Shown: piece after piece, positions 26,080 to 32,744 of the stretch
Layout: each line of letters opens with the position of its first letter
Numbering within the stretch: position 1 is the first letter of the stretch
DNA from: Stenotrophomonas maltophilia
GTDB lineage: Bacteria; Pseudomonadota; Gammaproteobacteria; Xanthomonadales; Xanthomonadaceae
Assembly: GCF_013464485.1 (NCBI RefSeq)
Contig: NZ_RAUX01000033.1
Span: 14,413 to 69,122, forward strand
Length of the DNA: 54,710 nucleotides
Direction of reading: 5' to 3'
Translations under genes and position numbers: made by a program
Notes under the pieces: generated by a model
What the model saw: the letters and a program-made list of their open reading frames with translations, nothing else
The model's database searches: none
What the model was told of the DNA's origin: nothing

Positions 26080-26645
26080 CAGCCGATTCCCAGGATCTTC
26101 TTGCGGAACTCGTTGGCCCGCTCTTCGGACAGGCCACCCGACTTGACGACGTTCTCCAGCTTGGCGGCCTGCTCGCGCTGCAAGGCCTCGCGGGCTTCCT
26201 GCGCGATCGCACGGCGGACGTTGACGCTCATCCGCTGGGTATTCATCGCGTCGTTTGCAGCACGGGCCAACTTGCGGATGTCTTCGATGCTGGTCTCGTC
26301 GCTTTCGTGCGCTTTCAGCGCCGCGTTGGTTGCCAGAGTGGTGATGGCGTGGCCCAGCAGTGCGCCGGCCTTCTCGCCGACACCTTCGCCCAGTTCGCCC
26401 ACCACCGCCTGGGCGGCAGCCTCGATGTCCCGCATGCGGGCGGTCATGGCTGAGATGCCCTGGTGATAGCGATGCAGCGCCGATTTCGATACTTCCGCTG
26501 CCGGCTCACCTGGGAACGTCTGTTGCAGCTCGGCGATCATCTCCGCCAACGTCAGGCGGTCCTCGCGGAGCAGGCGCTCCACATGGGCGCGCTGCTCGGG
26601 CGGCAGACGCTGGATGCTGGACTTTCCGCGACGTGGGGCAGTCAT
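26079..26645 (-). CDS. Terminase small subunit-like protein (Mu gp27, DUF3486)
   Basis: 188 residues. RRGKSSIQRLPPEQRAHVERLLREDRLTLAEMIAELQQTFPGE and SALHRYHQGISAMTARM are the DUF3486 N-terminal DNA-binding pattern; the rest is helical, ending GGLSEERANEFRKKILGIG. Probably recognises the phage end for packaging. Ends in a TGATG coupling with the large subunit. Confidence 0.9.
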   Translation of the reverse strand: MTAPRRGKSSIQRLPPEQRAHVERLLREDRLTLAEMIAELQQTFPGEPAAEVSKSALHRYHQGISAMTARMRDIEAAAQAVVGELGEGVGEKAGALLGHAITTLATNAALKAHESDETSIEDIRKLARAANDAMNTQRMSVNVRRAIAQEAREALQREQAAKLENVVKSGGLSEERANEFRKKILGIG

Positions 26646-26649
26646 GACG

Positions 26650-26955
26650 TTACCGCGCGCTCGGGCGGCGGACGCCGGGCACGGACGTCATGCCGGTGGC
26701 AACGTCCTGGCCGCGCTGGGTCAGTTCGGCCACCAGGACACCGGGGACCGCCTCGCTGACCCGCAGCAGGCCCTGCTCACCGAGCCAGGTCAGGTCAGTA
26801 AGGACATCGTCCCGGCTGCCCGCCACAGCCATGTGATGCAGCCCCGCGTGCAGCGTGGAGCTGTTGGCGCGGTAGCCATTCTGTTCTGCCAGCAGGCGCA
26901 GCAGCACCAGGCGGCGGTCTTCGCGCATGCGTTCGGCAAAGGTCTTGTGGGTCAT
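26650..26955 (-). CDS. Mu gp26-like small winged-helix protein
   Basis: 101 residues. FAERMREDRRLVLLRLLAEQNGYRANSSTLHAGLHHMAVAGSRDDVLTDLTWLGEQGLLRV has the order of a winged-helix domain and matches the small gp26-type proteins next to gp27 in Mu-like phages. Lies 4 bases ahead of the small terminase gene and abuts the DUF2730 gene. Probably part of DNA packaging; role not established. Confidence 0.78.
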   Translation of the reverse strand: MTHKTFAERMREDRRLVLLRLLAEQNGYRANSSTLHAGLHHMAVAGSRDDVLTDLTWLGEQGLLRVSEAVPGVLVAELTQRGQDVATGMTSVPGVRRPSAR

Positions 26956-27231
26956 TCAATCGGTCTCCAACAGATGTTCATGGACGGTCTTCAGCATTGC
27001 GTTGGTGTTGTCGAGTTGGCCCTCCAGACTCGCCAGGCGCTCGAAAACTTGCTGGACTTCTTTGTGCGAGAGGTGATGCTGGTAGTGCACCTCCAGTTTT
27101 GTGACGCGGTCGGCCAGGCCGGAGTGGCGCCACCACAGAACGATTCCCACCAGCAGGTTGATCGACACCAGGCCCGTTACCAGCACCAGCAGTCCCACCA
27201 CCATCGGCCCGGCCATCACGGGGTCGCTCAT
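26956..27231 (-). CDS. Mu gp25-like membrane protein (DUF2730)
   Basis: 91 residues from ATG 27231, which overlaps the upstream stop (ATGA). One membrane segment (PMVVGLLVLVTGLVSINLLVGIVLWW), then a coiled coil (DRVTKLEVHYQHHLSHKEVQQVFERLASLEGQLDNTNAMLKTVHEHLL). This is the DUF2730 layout found at the same place in Mu-like phages. Could serve lysis or membrane association; not known. Confidence 0.8.
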   Translation of the reverse strand: MSDPVMAGPMVVGLLVLVTGLVSINLLVGIVLWWRHSGLADRVTKLEVHYQHHLSHKEVQQVFERLASLEGQLDNTNAMLKTVHEHLLETD

Positions 27232-27467
27232 CGGGTCTCCAGCGCGCCAGCGCATGTCACGCAGCGGCGGGTCCGAGGCACGGCGCGCTGTCGGGCTTCT
27301 GGGATGCTGGCACCGCAGTCCACGCAATCCATCGGCGTCAGGATTGCGGGCGGTCCAGCCAGATACGCCTCACGCGCGAGCCGGTTGCGTTCGTGTTCTT
27401 CCCAGGCTCTTGCGTCGACCTCACCGGCCATATCAGCGTCGTCTTGCACTCGGGTGTTTCCTTCCAT
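27228..27467 (-). CDS. TraR/DksA-type C4 zinc-finger protein
   Basis: 79 residues from ATG 27467; starts at GTG 27449 (AAGGAA ahead) or ATG 27431 (right after the upstream stop) are also possible. C-terminal CVDCGASIPEARQRAV...CVTCAG is the four-cysteine zinc finger of the DksA/TraR family, and the N-terminus is a short charged helix. TraR-type proteins bind RNA polymerase in the secondary channel and alter promoter choice without ppGpp. Phage copies are common in Mu-like late regions. Confidence 0.82.
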   Translation of the reverse strand: MEGNTRVQDDADMAGEVDARAWEEHERNRLAREAYLAGPPAILTPMDCVDCGASIPEARQRAVPRTRRCVTCAGALETR

Positions 27468-27639
27468 TGATCAGGTCGAAGAGGTCGGCCGCGCAGCCCG
27501 CGTAGGCGCGCGCTTGGCCCTCCAGGGCGGCGGCGCGGTCGCCGCGCATCTTCTTGGCTTCAGTTCTGCACCGCAGTGCCAGGTCGAGGTACTCGTTGCG
27601 CAGGGTTGCCAGGTCCTTCTCGGTTGCGCCCGCCATCAC
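27433..27639 (-). CDS. Small hypothetical protein after Rz
   Basis: 68 residues: EKDLATLRNEYLDLALRCRTEAKKMRGDRAAALEGQARAYAGCAADLFDLINGRK, a helical charged protein. ATG at 27639 overlaps the stop of Rz (ATGA) and its first 80 bases also encode the end of Rz1 in another frame. Overlaps the DksA-like gene by 35 bases if that uses its first start. Function unknown. Confidence 0.65.
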   Translation of the reverse strand: MMAGATEKDLATLRNEYLDLALRCRTEAKKMRGDRAAALEGQARAYAGCAADLFDLINGRKHPSARRR

Positions 27640-28042
27640 CGCAGCCCGCCGTTCGCACCTGCGACTGCTCCAGCGCCCGGCAGTACCACTGCCATGCCGT
27701 TGCCTCCCAGTCGTCCGTGGCCAGGATCAACGCCCGCCCCCGTGCGCTGCAGTCGTGATACAGGGACGCCACCAGGTCGTGATTGCCCAGCAGGGTCGCC
27801 AGGAGGTCGTTGGGTGCCATCGGCAGCTCCGGGCATTCCTGTTTCAGGCTGGCCGGCATCGCGGGCGGGGGCGGCGGTGGTGGGTTTGCCCTGATTGCTT
27901 CGGTTCCAGTGCTGCAGGACGTCAGTGCCAACGCGAACAGCGCGCAACTGAGGGCGCCGATCAAGCAACGATTCCAGCGCCGCCCGCTGGTCTTCAGTGA
28001 ACCTGCGGTTCTCTTCACGGTTTTGCTCCAGGGAATTGGCAA
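27560..28042 (-). CDS. Outer-membrane spanin lipoprotein (Rz1-like)
   Basis: 160 residues. Signal peptide CLIGALSCALFALALTSCS with lipobox LTSC, then a polyproline stretch (ANPPPPPPPAMPASLKQECPELP), the classic o-spanin layout. It is read in a different frame and lies mostly within the Rz gene (27636-28286), continuing 76 bases beyond its end. Rz1 is a lipoprotein of the outer membrane that binds Rz across the periplasm and fuses the membranes in the last step of lysis. Confidence 0.82.
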   Translation of the reverse strand: MPIPWSKTVKRTAGSLKTSGRRWNRCLIGALSCALFALALTSCSTGTEAIRANPPPPPPPAMPASLKQECPELPMAPNDLLATLLGNHDLVASLYHDCSARGRALILATDDWEATAWQWYCRALEQSQVRTAGCGDGGRNREGPGNPAQRVPRPGTAVQN

Positions 28043-28286
28043 TGGTGTTCATGCGGTCGATCGCCTCGGCATAAGCAACCGCCGTATCGGCGGCCTGCGT
28101 GTGCAGCCGGGTGAGCTGTTGTTCCAGGTCCTTGATGTACGCCTGGTGTTCGGCGCGGTCCTTGATGGCGCGGCCACCCTCGGCCCAGCGATTACCTGCC
28201 CACAGGCCAGCGGCGATCGCCGTGGCCAGTAGCACTGCGATGACCAGGAGCTTTCCTGCCGTGGACTCCATCCGGGTCACTGACAT
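27636..28286 (-). CDS. Inner-membrane spanin (Rz-like)
   Basis: 216 residues from ATG 28286. N-terminal membrane anchor (GKLLVIAVLLATAIAAGLWAGN) followed by a coiled coil (AIKDRAEHQAYIKDLEQQLTRLHTQ...RMNTIANSLEQNREENRRFTEDQRAALESLL), the i-spanin pattern. The last 80 residues are low-complexity Gly/Pro/Arg, which reflects the overlapping Rz1 frame. Overlaps the transglycosylase by 10 bases. Confidence 0.82.
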   Translation of the reverse strand: MSVTRMESTAGKLLVIAVLLATAIAAGLWAGNRWAEGGRAIKDRAEHQAYIKDLEQQLTRLHTQAADTAVAYAEAIDRMNTIANSLEQNREENRRFTEDQRAALESLLDRRPQLRAVRVGTDVLQHWNRSNQGKPTTAAPARDAGQPETGMPGAADGTQRPPGDPAGQSRPGGVPVSRLQRTGAGVDPGHGRLGGNGMAVVLPGAGAVAGANGGLR

Positions 28287-28969
28287 GGAGAACTCCCTGG
28301 CCAGCCCGCCGCGATGTAGGCCGGTTCCAGCACCAGCAGAATCCGTCGCGGATAGCCAATGTTCTCGCGGTGCGCCCAGTCGGCGCGGGCACGGAACTTG
28401 GCCACCTGGTGCCAGTCGTTGGAGTCGGCGCCGGCCGCGTATGCCAGGCTGCGCTCGCGGTTCAGGGCCTTCTCGCCGCCGTTGTAGGCGCGGAAGGTGA
28501 AGGCCCAGCGGCTGCACTCGGACATCGTCCCACCGCCGTACACAGCAACGCGGTCGAGCAGCCAGCGGTCGTACAGAGCCGCTGCCAGGATGGCCTGCTG
28601 TGCGTTCCAGGGGTCGAACGCCGCCAGATCCTTGGGGAACACCGTCGCGATCCACGTTGCGGTCTTGGGCATGAACTGCGCGATGCCCTGGGCGCCGACC
28701 GGCGACCGCGCGTCAGCACGGAAACCCGACTCCTGGTGCAACTGCGCGGCCAGGCGCGCCGGACTGCCGTGCACGCCCCAGGCTCGCGCTGCGGCCTGTT
28801 CGACACGATGGCGGTACAAAGCCGATGCAGGAGCGACACGGACTGCCGTCCGCTTCGGCTCCGCAGCCTGGGCGGTGCGACAGCTGCCGATTGCCAGGAC
28901 TGCAAGCATCGTCAGGACCACCGCCGCCAGCAGCCGCAGCGCCCGGTCGGGGTAGTCGCGCCGCCTCAT
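28277..28969 (-). CDS. Phage lytic transglycosylase (endolysin)
   Basis: 230 residues from ATG 28969, which overlaps the holin-candidate stop (ATGA). Membrane/signal segment at about 10-28 (ALRLLAAVVLTMLAVLAIGS) followed by a Cys that could be lipidated. Soluble lytic transglycosylase (SLT) domain: QLHQESGFRADARS with catalytic Glu80, GAQGIAQFMPKTA, FRAYNGGEKAL. Cuts the glycan strands of peptidoglycan at the end of infection. The N-terminal segment could allow Sec export independent of the holin. Confidence 0.92.
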   Translation of the reverse strand: MRRRDYPDRALRLLAAVVLTMLAVLAIGSCRTAQAAEPKRTAVRVAPASALYRHRVEQAAARAWGVHGSPARLAAQLHQESGFRADARSPVGAQGIAQFMPKTATWIATVFPKDLAAFDPWNAQQAILAAALYDRWLLDRVAVYGGGTMSECSRWAFTFRAYNGGEKALNRERSLAYAAGADSNDWHQVAKFRARADWAHRENIGYPRRILLVLEPAYIAAGWPGSSPCQ

Positions 28970-29289
28970 CCGATCAACCCTGCCGCGATCATGCATGCGG
29001 CGATCAGCGTCACCCGGCGCGTCTGCGCCATCGACTTCTCCAGGCCATCCTGGAGGTGCCGGGGATCAGCGCCACGGAAGACGGTCAGGTCCAAGCCAAA
29101 GCCAACGGCTGCCGCCATCGTCAGCTTGGACGCGGCCCAGATATAGGAAGCCACCAGCACCGGGTTGATCGGGGCCACCATCGCCAGCAGTGCCAGGCTG
29201 ATGGCGAACCACAGCCAGACATGGCCGATTCGGTCGAGCAGCGACCCGATGGCCGAGGTAAATCGCAGGAAGGGGTTGTTGGGTTGCAT
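28966..29289 (-). CDS. Membrane protein, holin candidate
   Basis: 107 residues from ATG 29289 with GGAG 6 bases ahead; the open frame continues upstream to 29397 but would begin inside the promoter repeat. Three hydrophobic segments: VWLWFAISLALLAMVAPINPVLVASYIWA, LTMAAAVGFGLDL and VTLIAACMIAAGLIG. First gene after the repeated late-promoter-like site and directly before the transglycosylase, so a holin or holin-like role is likely. Confidence 0.75.
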   Translation of the reverse strand: MQPNNPFLRFTSAIGSLLDRIGHVWLWFAISLALLAMVAPINPVLVASYIWAASKLTMAAAVGFGLDLTVFRGADPRHLQDGLEKSMAQTRRVTLIAACMIAAGLIG

Positions 29290-29383
29290 GTGCACTCCGC
29301 TGTTGTGGGTAGCGGGTGCGATGCCGGCATTCTTCCTGCCATGCCGCCCCCGTGGTACACAGCTTCCGCGCGAGGGCCGATGA

Positions 29384-29413
29384 ATCGGGATTAACAACCG
29401 TTAGTGCAAAAAA
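29384..29413 (-). promoter_or_regulatory. Repeated late-promoter/activator site, copy 3 (lysis/head block)
   Basis: Minus strand holds ACTAACGGTTGTTAATCC, identical to copy 1, preceded by the terminator T-run and followed about 95 bases later by the holin-candidate start. Mor is encoded one gene upstream. Confidence 0.66.
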
Positions 29414-29436
29414 AAAGCCCCGCATGCGCGGGGCTT
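29408..29436 (-). terminator. Intrinsic terminator of the early/middle transcript
   Basis: Minus strand stem GCCCCGC / GCGGGGC with an ATGC-type loop, followed by nine T. It stops the transcript that includes mor and the lipoprotein gene. Confidence 0.87.
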
Positions 29437-29453
29437 CTTCGGAGACGCCGAGG

Positions 29454-29969
29454 TTACGGGGCTGCCAGTTCCATCTCAACACGCACCCGGCCAGCTGTCT
29501 CGGTCAGTCGCTGCTTGGCGTGCACGACGCCCTCCTGCCACTGAGGGCTCCCGTCCATGTGGACCATGCGGAAGTTTTCGTAGTACGCCATCTGAGCCGA
29601 GAAATCCTCTTTCATTGCCGCGCGCAGATCGGACTCTGGCAGCGTGCGAATGGCAACGGCGTACTTCTTGGCGATGTCCTTTCTGCGGTCCTGCGCCAAC
29701 AAGGCGAAGTCGGCGAGCGAGGCCGGGCCCGGAGTGAGCCGTTCCTTGCGCATCAGGGCATTGGCCTGCATGAGGGAAATGTCCGCCTGTACGGCAGACT
29801 CCATCACTACGCTGGACAGCTGGTCCAGGTTCTCCACGGCAATGATCGGGTTTCCCGACTGGCCTGCCGCCGACACCTGGGCACCGGCCTGGGTGATCAC
29901 AGCGCTATCAGTGTGGTTGGCGCAGCTCGCCAGGGCGAGCAAGGCGAAAGCCAGCAACGTGTTCTTCAT
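29454..29969 (-). CDS. Prophage lipoprotein of unknown function
   Basis: 171 residues. Clear lipoprotein signal: MKNTLLAFALLALASCANH with lipobox LASC, cleavage at about Cys16. The mature part is helical and charged (LMQANALMRKERLTPGPASLADFALLAQDRRKDIAKKYAVAIRTLPESDLRAAMKEDFSAQMAYYENFRM). Three bases after mor, and before a strong terminator, so on the early/middle transcript, not with the lysis genes. An exposed lipoprotein made outside the late block could exclude superinfecting phage; no such family is recognised. Confidence 0.78.
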   Translation of the reverse strand: MKNTLLAFALLALASCANHTDSAVITQAGAQVSAAGQSGNPIIAVENLDQLSSVVMESAVQADISLMQANALMRKERLTPGPASLADFALLAQDRRKDIAKKYAVAIRTLPESDLRAAMKEDFSAQMAYYENFRMVHMDGSPQWQEGVVHAKQRLTETAGRVRVEMELAAP

Positions 29970-29972
29970 GTC

Positions 29973-30401
29973 TTACCCCTGTTCCTTGAAGTCAAAATGA
30001 CTCTGCACCTTGGAAAGATGCAGCTCCTTCTGCTCGCGGCAGATTCGATAAACGCTGACATCCGTCAGCCCATACTCCCGCGCCAGTTCCTGAATGTTAC
30101 CGCGCTTGGCCCGCCTGTAAATCTCGGCGTCGCGGAGGGCGTTGCGCAGGCGCTGCCCACGCGGGAGGTACATCATTCGGCCACCGGCATACTCGGCCTG
30201 GGCGAGGACGCCAGCCAGGGCGTACCTGGTTGCCATTTCCTCGTCCGCGCCGCTTCGCTGGAAGGCCAATTCCATCACCTGCACCAGCGCGACCAACTGA
30301 GCCGCCCATCGCGACTCGGGCAGATCGATGCCACCGCGCTCAATGAGTGCGGCAGCTTCTTCGCCTTCGGGCATGCGGATCAGATCGCGCTGTTCAACCA
30401 T
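29973..30401 (-). CDS. mor: Mor/C-family transcription activator
   Basis: 142 residues from ATG 30401 (a GTG one codon earlier is also possible). C-terminal YLPRGQRLRNALRDAEIYRRAKRGNIQELAREYGLTDVSVYRICREQ is the Mor helix-turn-helix region; the N-terminal half is the dimerisation domain. In Mu, Mor turns on the middle promoter and its relative C the late promoters; here only one such protein is seen and three similar sites stand before the late blocks. TGATG junction with the gene upstream. Confidence 0.92.
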   Translation of the reverse strand: MVEQRDLIRMPEGEEAAALIERGGIDLPESRWAAQLVALVQVMELAFQRSGADEEMATRYALAGVLAQAEYAGGRMMYLPRGQRLRNALRDAEIYRRAKRGNIQELAREYGLTDVSVYRICREQKELHLSKVQSHFDFKEQG

Positions 30402-31006
30402 CACACCTCTCCGTATTTCTCATGGGCCTTGCGGCGCTCTTCCTCGGCTTCCGCAGCGGTGTACTGCTCAAATTCCTCCATCTGAGCAATCCATGCCAAC
30501 TGGCGCTGCAAAGGTGTTTCTGCATTGGGTGAGGGATCAATGCCGGTAGTTCCGGTACTGCGCACCAGGTGTTTCCCCGAACGCGTGTCTTCCTCGCGCT
30601 TGCGCTCCGCCGCCGCGTCCTGCTTGTCAGCCAACCCGTAGACCACGGCGCGCAGATAGCCGTGCGAATCCAGCGGCAGCGAGATGGCCGACCGCTGAGC
30701 GAGCATCTGCTCGATGCCCGCTGTCCAGACCGCTGGCCCTGCAGGGCGGCGAACGCCCGTGCGTTCGTCCTTGCAGACGTCACCGGTTGCGACCAGCTCC
30801 GCCACGTCCTGGGCGATCTTTACCGCCCGCTGCAGTCGAAGTGAACTCTTCGGCGGCTTGAACAGCCCGAGATAGCCCAGGACTGCCTTTGCCAGCTCCT
30901 TAGTGGGCATCTCGGCCATGGTCATTGCCAGGCGCTTGCCGTCCTCTTCGACAAAGAAGGTGGCGATGTGGCCTTGGCAGCCACACTCGGGGCATGTCGC
31001 TTTCAT
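30401..31006 (-). CDS. Early-region hypothetical protein with N-terminal Cys pair
   Basis: 201 residues. Begins MKATCPECGCQGHIATFF, a CPECGC zinc-knuckle-like start; there is no clear second pair, so metal binding is doubtful. The remainder is helical, including ELAKAVLGYLGLFKPPKSSLRLQRAVKIAQDVAELVATGDV and a Glu/Arg-rich C-terminus. Located just upstream of mor in the early operon. Family not recognised. Confidence 0.65.
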   Translation of the reverse strand: MKATCPECGCQGHIATFFVEEDGKRLAMTMAEMPTKELAKAVLGYLGLFKPPKSSLRLQRAVKIAQDVAELVATGDVCKDERTGVRRPAGPAVWTAGIEQMLAQRSAISLPLDSHGYLRAVVYGLADKQDAAAERKREEDTRSGKHLVRSTGTTGIDPSPNAETPLQRQLAWIAQMEEFEQYTAAEAEEERRKAHEKYGEV

Positions 31007-31281
31007 CCTTCATGCCCCAGCAGACGCGGCTTCCGAGTACGGGCCGTGGGCGCTGGCGTCTCTACCGATGCCCGGACGTTGCGCGGGGAGACCATCTGCA
31101 TCTCGCAGCGCGGCCGCTCGCCGGCAACCCAGTTTCCAAAGCCCCGCTCCATGTCGTGCTCGACCTCGACGGCATTGCGCAAGAGCGCCATAGCTTTGAG
31201 CCCGTCGGTGGCAGGCATCAGCACCTGCACGAACCCAATGGTCACGATGCAGCAATCCTTCATTTCCCGCTTTGCGCTCAT
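31003..31281 (-). CDS. Early-region hypothetical protein
   Basis: 92 residues, MSAKREMKDCCIVTIGFVQVLMPATDGLKAMALLRNAVEVEHDMERGFGNWV and a basic C-terminus. The stop overlaps the next gene's ATG by 4 bases. Similar small proteins with a short beta-alpha-beta start occur between gemA and mor of other Mu-like phages. Function unknown. Confidence 0.6.
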   Translation of the reverse strand: MSAKREMKDCCIVTIGFVQVLMPATDGLKAMALLRNAVEVEHDMERGFGNWVAGERPRCEMQMVSPRNVRASVETPAPTARTRKPRLLGHEG

Positions 31282-31333
31282 CGTGCGCCCCCTTCCATCT
31301 TCGTTTCAGTCCAGGTATTCAGCATGGTCTTCG

Positions 31334-31588
31334 TCAGTTGACCCGCAGGTCCGTCATCGTGAGGAAGGGCGGGTTGTCCAGGCTGCGTGTCGCCTCAGCC
31401 AGAAACTCCCGTACAAACTCATCCCGCTGGCCACCGGCTCGCAGCAGCTCAACCGCGATCAGGGTCATCTGTGTCAGGTATGGGAACACCTGCGGCGGCG
31501 GGAGCTGTGCGACCCGCTCAAACGTCATCTGCAGCGCCTCCTTTGTGGAGCCCCTCATTGCCTCTTCAAACTGCTTTTGATTGCTCAC
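31334..31588 (-). CDS. Early-region hypothetical protein downstream of gemA
   Basis: 84 residues from a GTG at 31588 that overlaps the gemA stop (GTGA) behind GGGAAGAAG. Helical: NQKQFEEAMRGSTKEALQMTFERVAQLPPPQVFPYLTQMTLIAVELLRAGGQRDEFVREFLAEATRSL. The longer ATG frame shown by reading upstream lies within gemA. Not recognised. Confidence 0.65.
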   Translation of the reverse strand: MSNQKQFEEAMRGSTKEALQMTFERVAQLPPPQVFPYLTQMTLIAVELLRAGGQRDEFVREFLAEATRSLDNPPFLTMTDLRVN

Positions 31589-32013
31589 TTCTTCTTCCCT
31601 CGGTTTGCGTCGATCTGCAGGGCGGCGATCAGTCGGTGCAGCTGATCGCCTTTGAGCCATTCCAGGCGTTCCACCTGAAACATGCGTTTGGCCACGGCCA
31701 GTGCGTAGCTCCAAGGACGGCCGGCGTCAGCCAAGAGCGCCTCGATCTTCTGCAGCATCGGGGTGTCATCGACCGTATCCGGCCGGCCCGGGAAGGCGGC
31801 GCTACCGCCCACCTTCTTGGCTCCGGTGAATCCCAGCCGCCGCAGCTCGCTGATGACCTGGTCGCGCTCACCGACCGACATACGAGCGGTTGAGTCCTTT
31901 CCGGTCACGCGACGCAACAGATCCCGGTAAGTGGCATCGTCCAGCCCGAGCTGGGTAGCGGCCAGATGGATCTTGGCGATCTGTGCACGGCGCGGGTCTT
32001 TCTTGGCAGTCAC
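31585..32013 (-). CDS. gemA: GemA / Mu gp16-like regulator (DUF1018)
   Basis: 142 residues starting with GTG 32013 (GTGA overlap with the gene upstream). Family pattern: QIAKIHLAATQLGLDDATYRDLLRRVTGKDSTARMSVGERDQVISELRRLGF and the C-terminal AVAKRMFQVERLEWLKGDQLHRLIAALQID. In Mu, GemA alters host gene expression and DNA supercoiling during the lytic phase; how this applies here is not visible. Confidence 0.9.
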   Translation of the reverse strand: MTAKKDPRRAQIAKIHLAATQLGLDDATYRDLLRRVTGKDSTARMSVGERDQVISELRRLGFTGAKKVGGSAAFPGRPDTVDDTPMLQKIEALLADAGRPWSYALAVAKRMFQVERLEWLKGDQLHRLIAALQIDANRGKKK

Positions 32014-32198
32014 AGCGCAACCTCCTGCCGATCATTCAGTGCCGCGCGGAGAGCGTTCTGCCACGCTGGGATCGGCGCGCCGGCCGCGTCTTGCAGCTGC
32101 AGCAAACCTGGGCGATCCAGCTGCACGATTCGCCCGCCAGTCTCCAGCACAGACTGGACCTGTGCCTTCTGGGTGAGGGGGCTGGGGCGGTTAGCCAT
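32010..32198 (-). CDS. Small early protein, hypothetical
   Basis: 62 residues from ATG 32198: MANRPSPLTQKAQVQSVLETGGRIVQLDRPGLLQLQDAAGAPIPAWQNALRAALNDRQEVAL. It overlaps the preceding gene by 8 bases and gemA by 4. Function unknown; the tight packing argues that it is real. Confidence 0.6.
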   Translation of the reverse strand: MANRPSPLTQKAQVQSVLETGGRIVQLDRPGLLQLQDAAGAPIPAWQNALRAALNDRQEVAL

Positions 32199-32424
32199 TG
32201 CTGCGCTCTCCCTGACTCTCTTCCTCGGCAGAGTCATCAAGCGCGGCAGCGCTCATGCGCAGGAGCTTGTGGGCGATCTGCCTGGTGCTTACGGCCGTCT
32301 GCCCGTCATCCGAGCATTCAAACAGCGCCACAGCACACGCTGCAATCACGCGGGCATCGTGTTTGGCATCGGGGTTGTTGAGGATCTTCATCGACTCCTC
32401 GCGCTTCAACGTAATCTCAGCCAT
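32191..32424 (-). CDS. Small early protein, hypothetical
   Basis: 77 residues from ATG 32424: MAEITLKREESMKILNNPDAKHDARVIAACAVALFECSDDGQTAVSTRQIAHKLLRMSAAAL and an acidic end. It overlaps the gene before it by 8 bases. The middle helix pair resembles small regulatory folds, but no family is recognised. The longer ATG frame upstream lies within the neighbouring gene. Confidence 0.6.
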   Translation of the reverse strand: MAEITLKREESMKILNNPDAKHDARVIAACAVALFECSDDGQTAVSTRQIAHKLLRMSAAALDDSAEEESQGERSNG

Positions 32425-32743
32425 GGGCCAACTCCACTCCTGCGACGGCGCCCTTGATGGGAAGCGGGGCCGCCTTGTCTTCAAACCGCACCAGGTTGGG
32501 ATGCTGCGGATGGCGGTGCATGATCCACGGGAAGACACCCTCACCGCGCAGGCCGATGTACTCGATCGCGTCCCGAACCATCGCCACGTCTTCGTCGTAG
32601 AGCCTCGGCGCGTCCAGGTCGTAGTGCTGGACCCCGTCGATGTAGACGTCCTTGGCAAACAGCTCGATATCACTGCGGACGGTCTTGTCGGCAATCTCCG
32701 CAGCGAGCTGCACGAACTCCTGATAGGTATGCTGCTCGGCCAT
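32417..32743 (-). CDS. Early-region hypothetical protein
   Basis: 108 residues. MAEQHTYQEFVQLAAEIADKTVRSDIELFAKDVYIDGVQHYDLDAPRLYDEDVAMVRDAIEYIGLRGEGVFPWIMHRHPQHPNLVRFEDKA. Acidic and helical, no membrane segment. Two bases after the DUF3164-like gene in the same operon. Not recognised. Confidence 0.6.
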   Translation of the reverse strand: MAEQHTYQEFVQLAAEIADKTVRSDIELFAKDVYIDGVQHYDLDAPRLYDEDVAMVRDAIEYIGLRGEGVFPWIMHRHPQHPNLVRFEDKAAPLPIKGAVAGVELAHG

Positions 32744-32744
32744 G

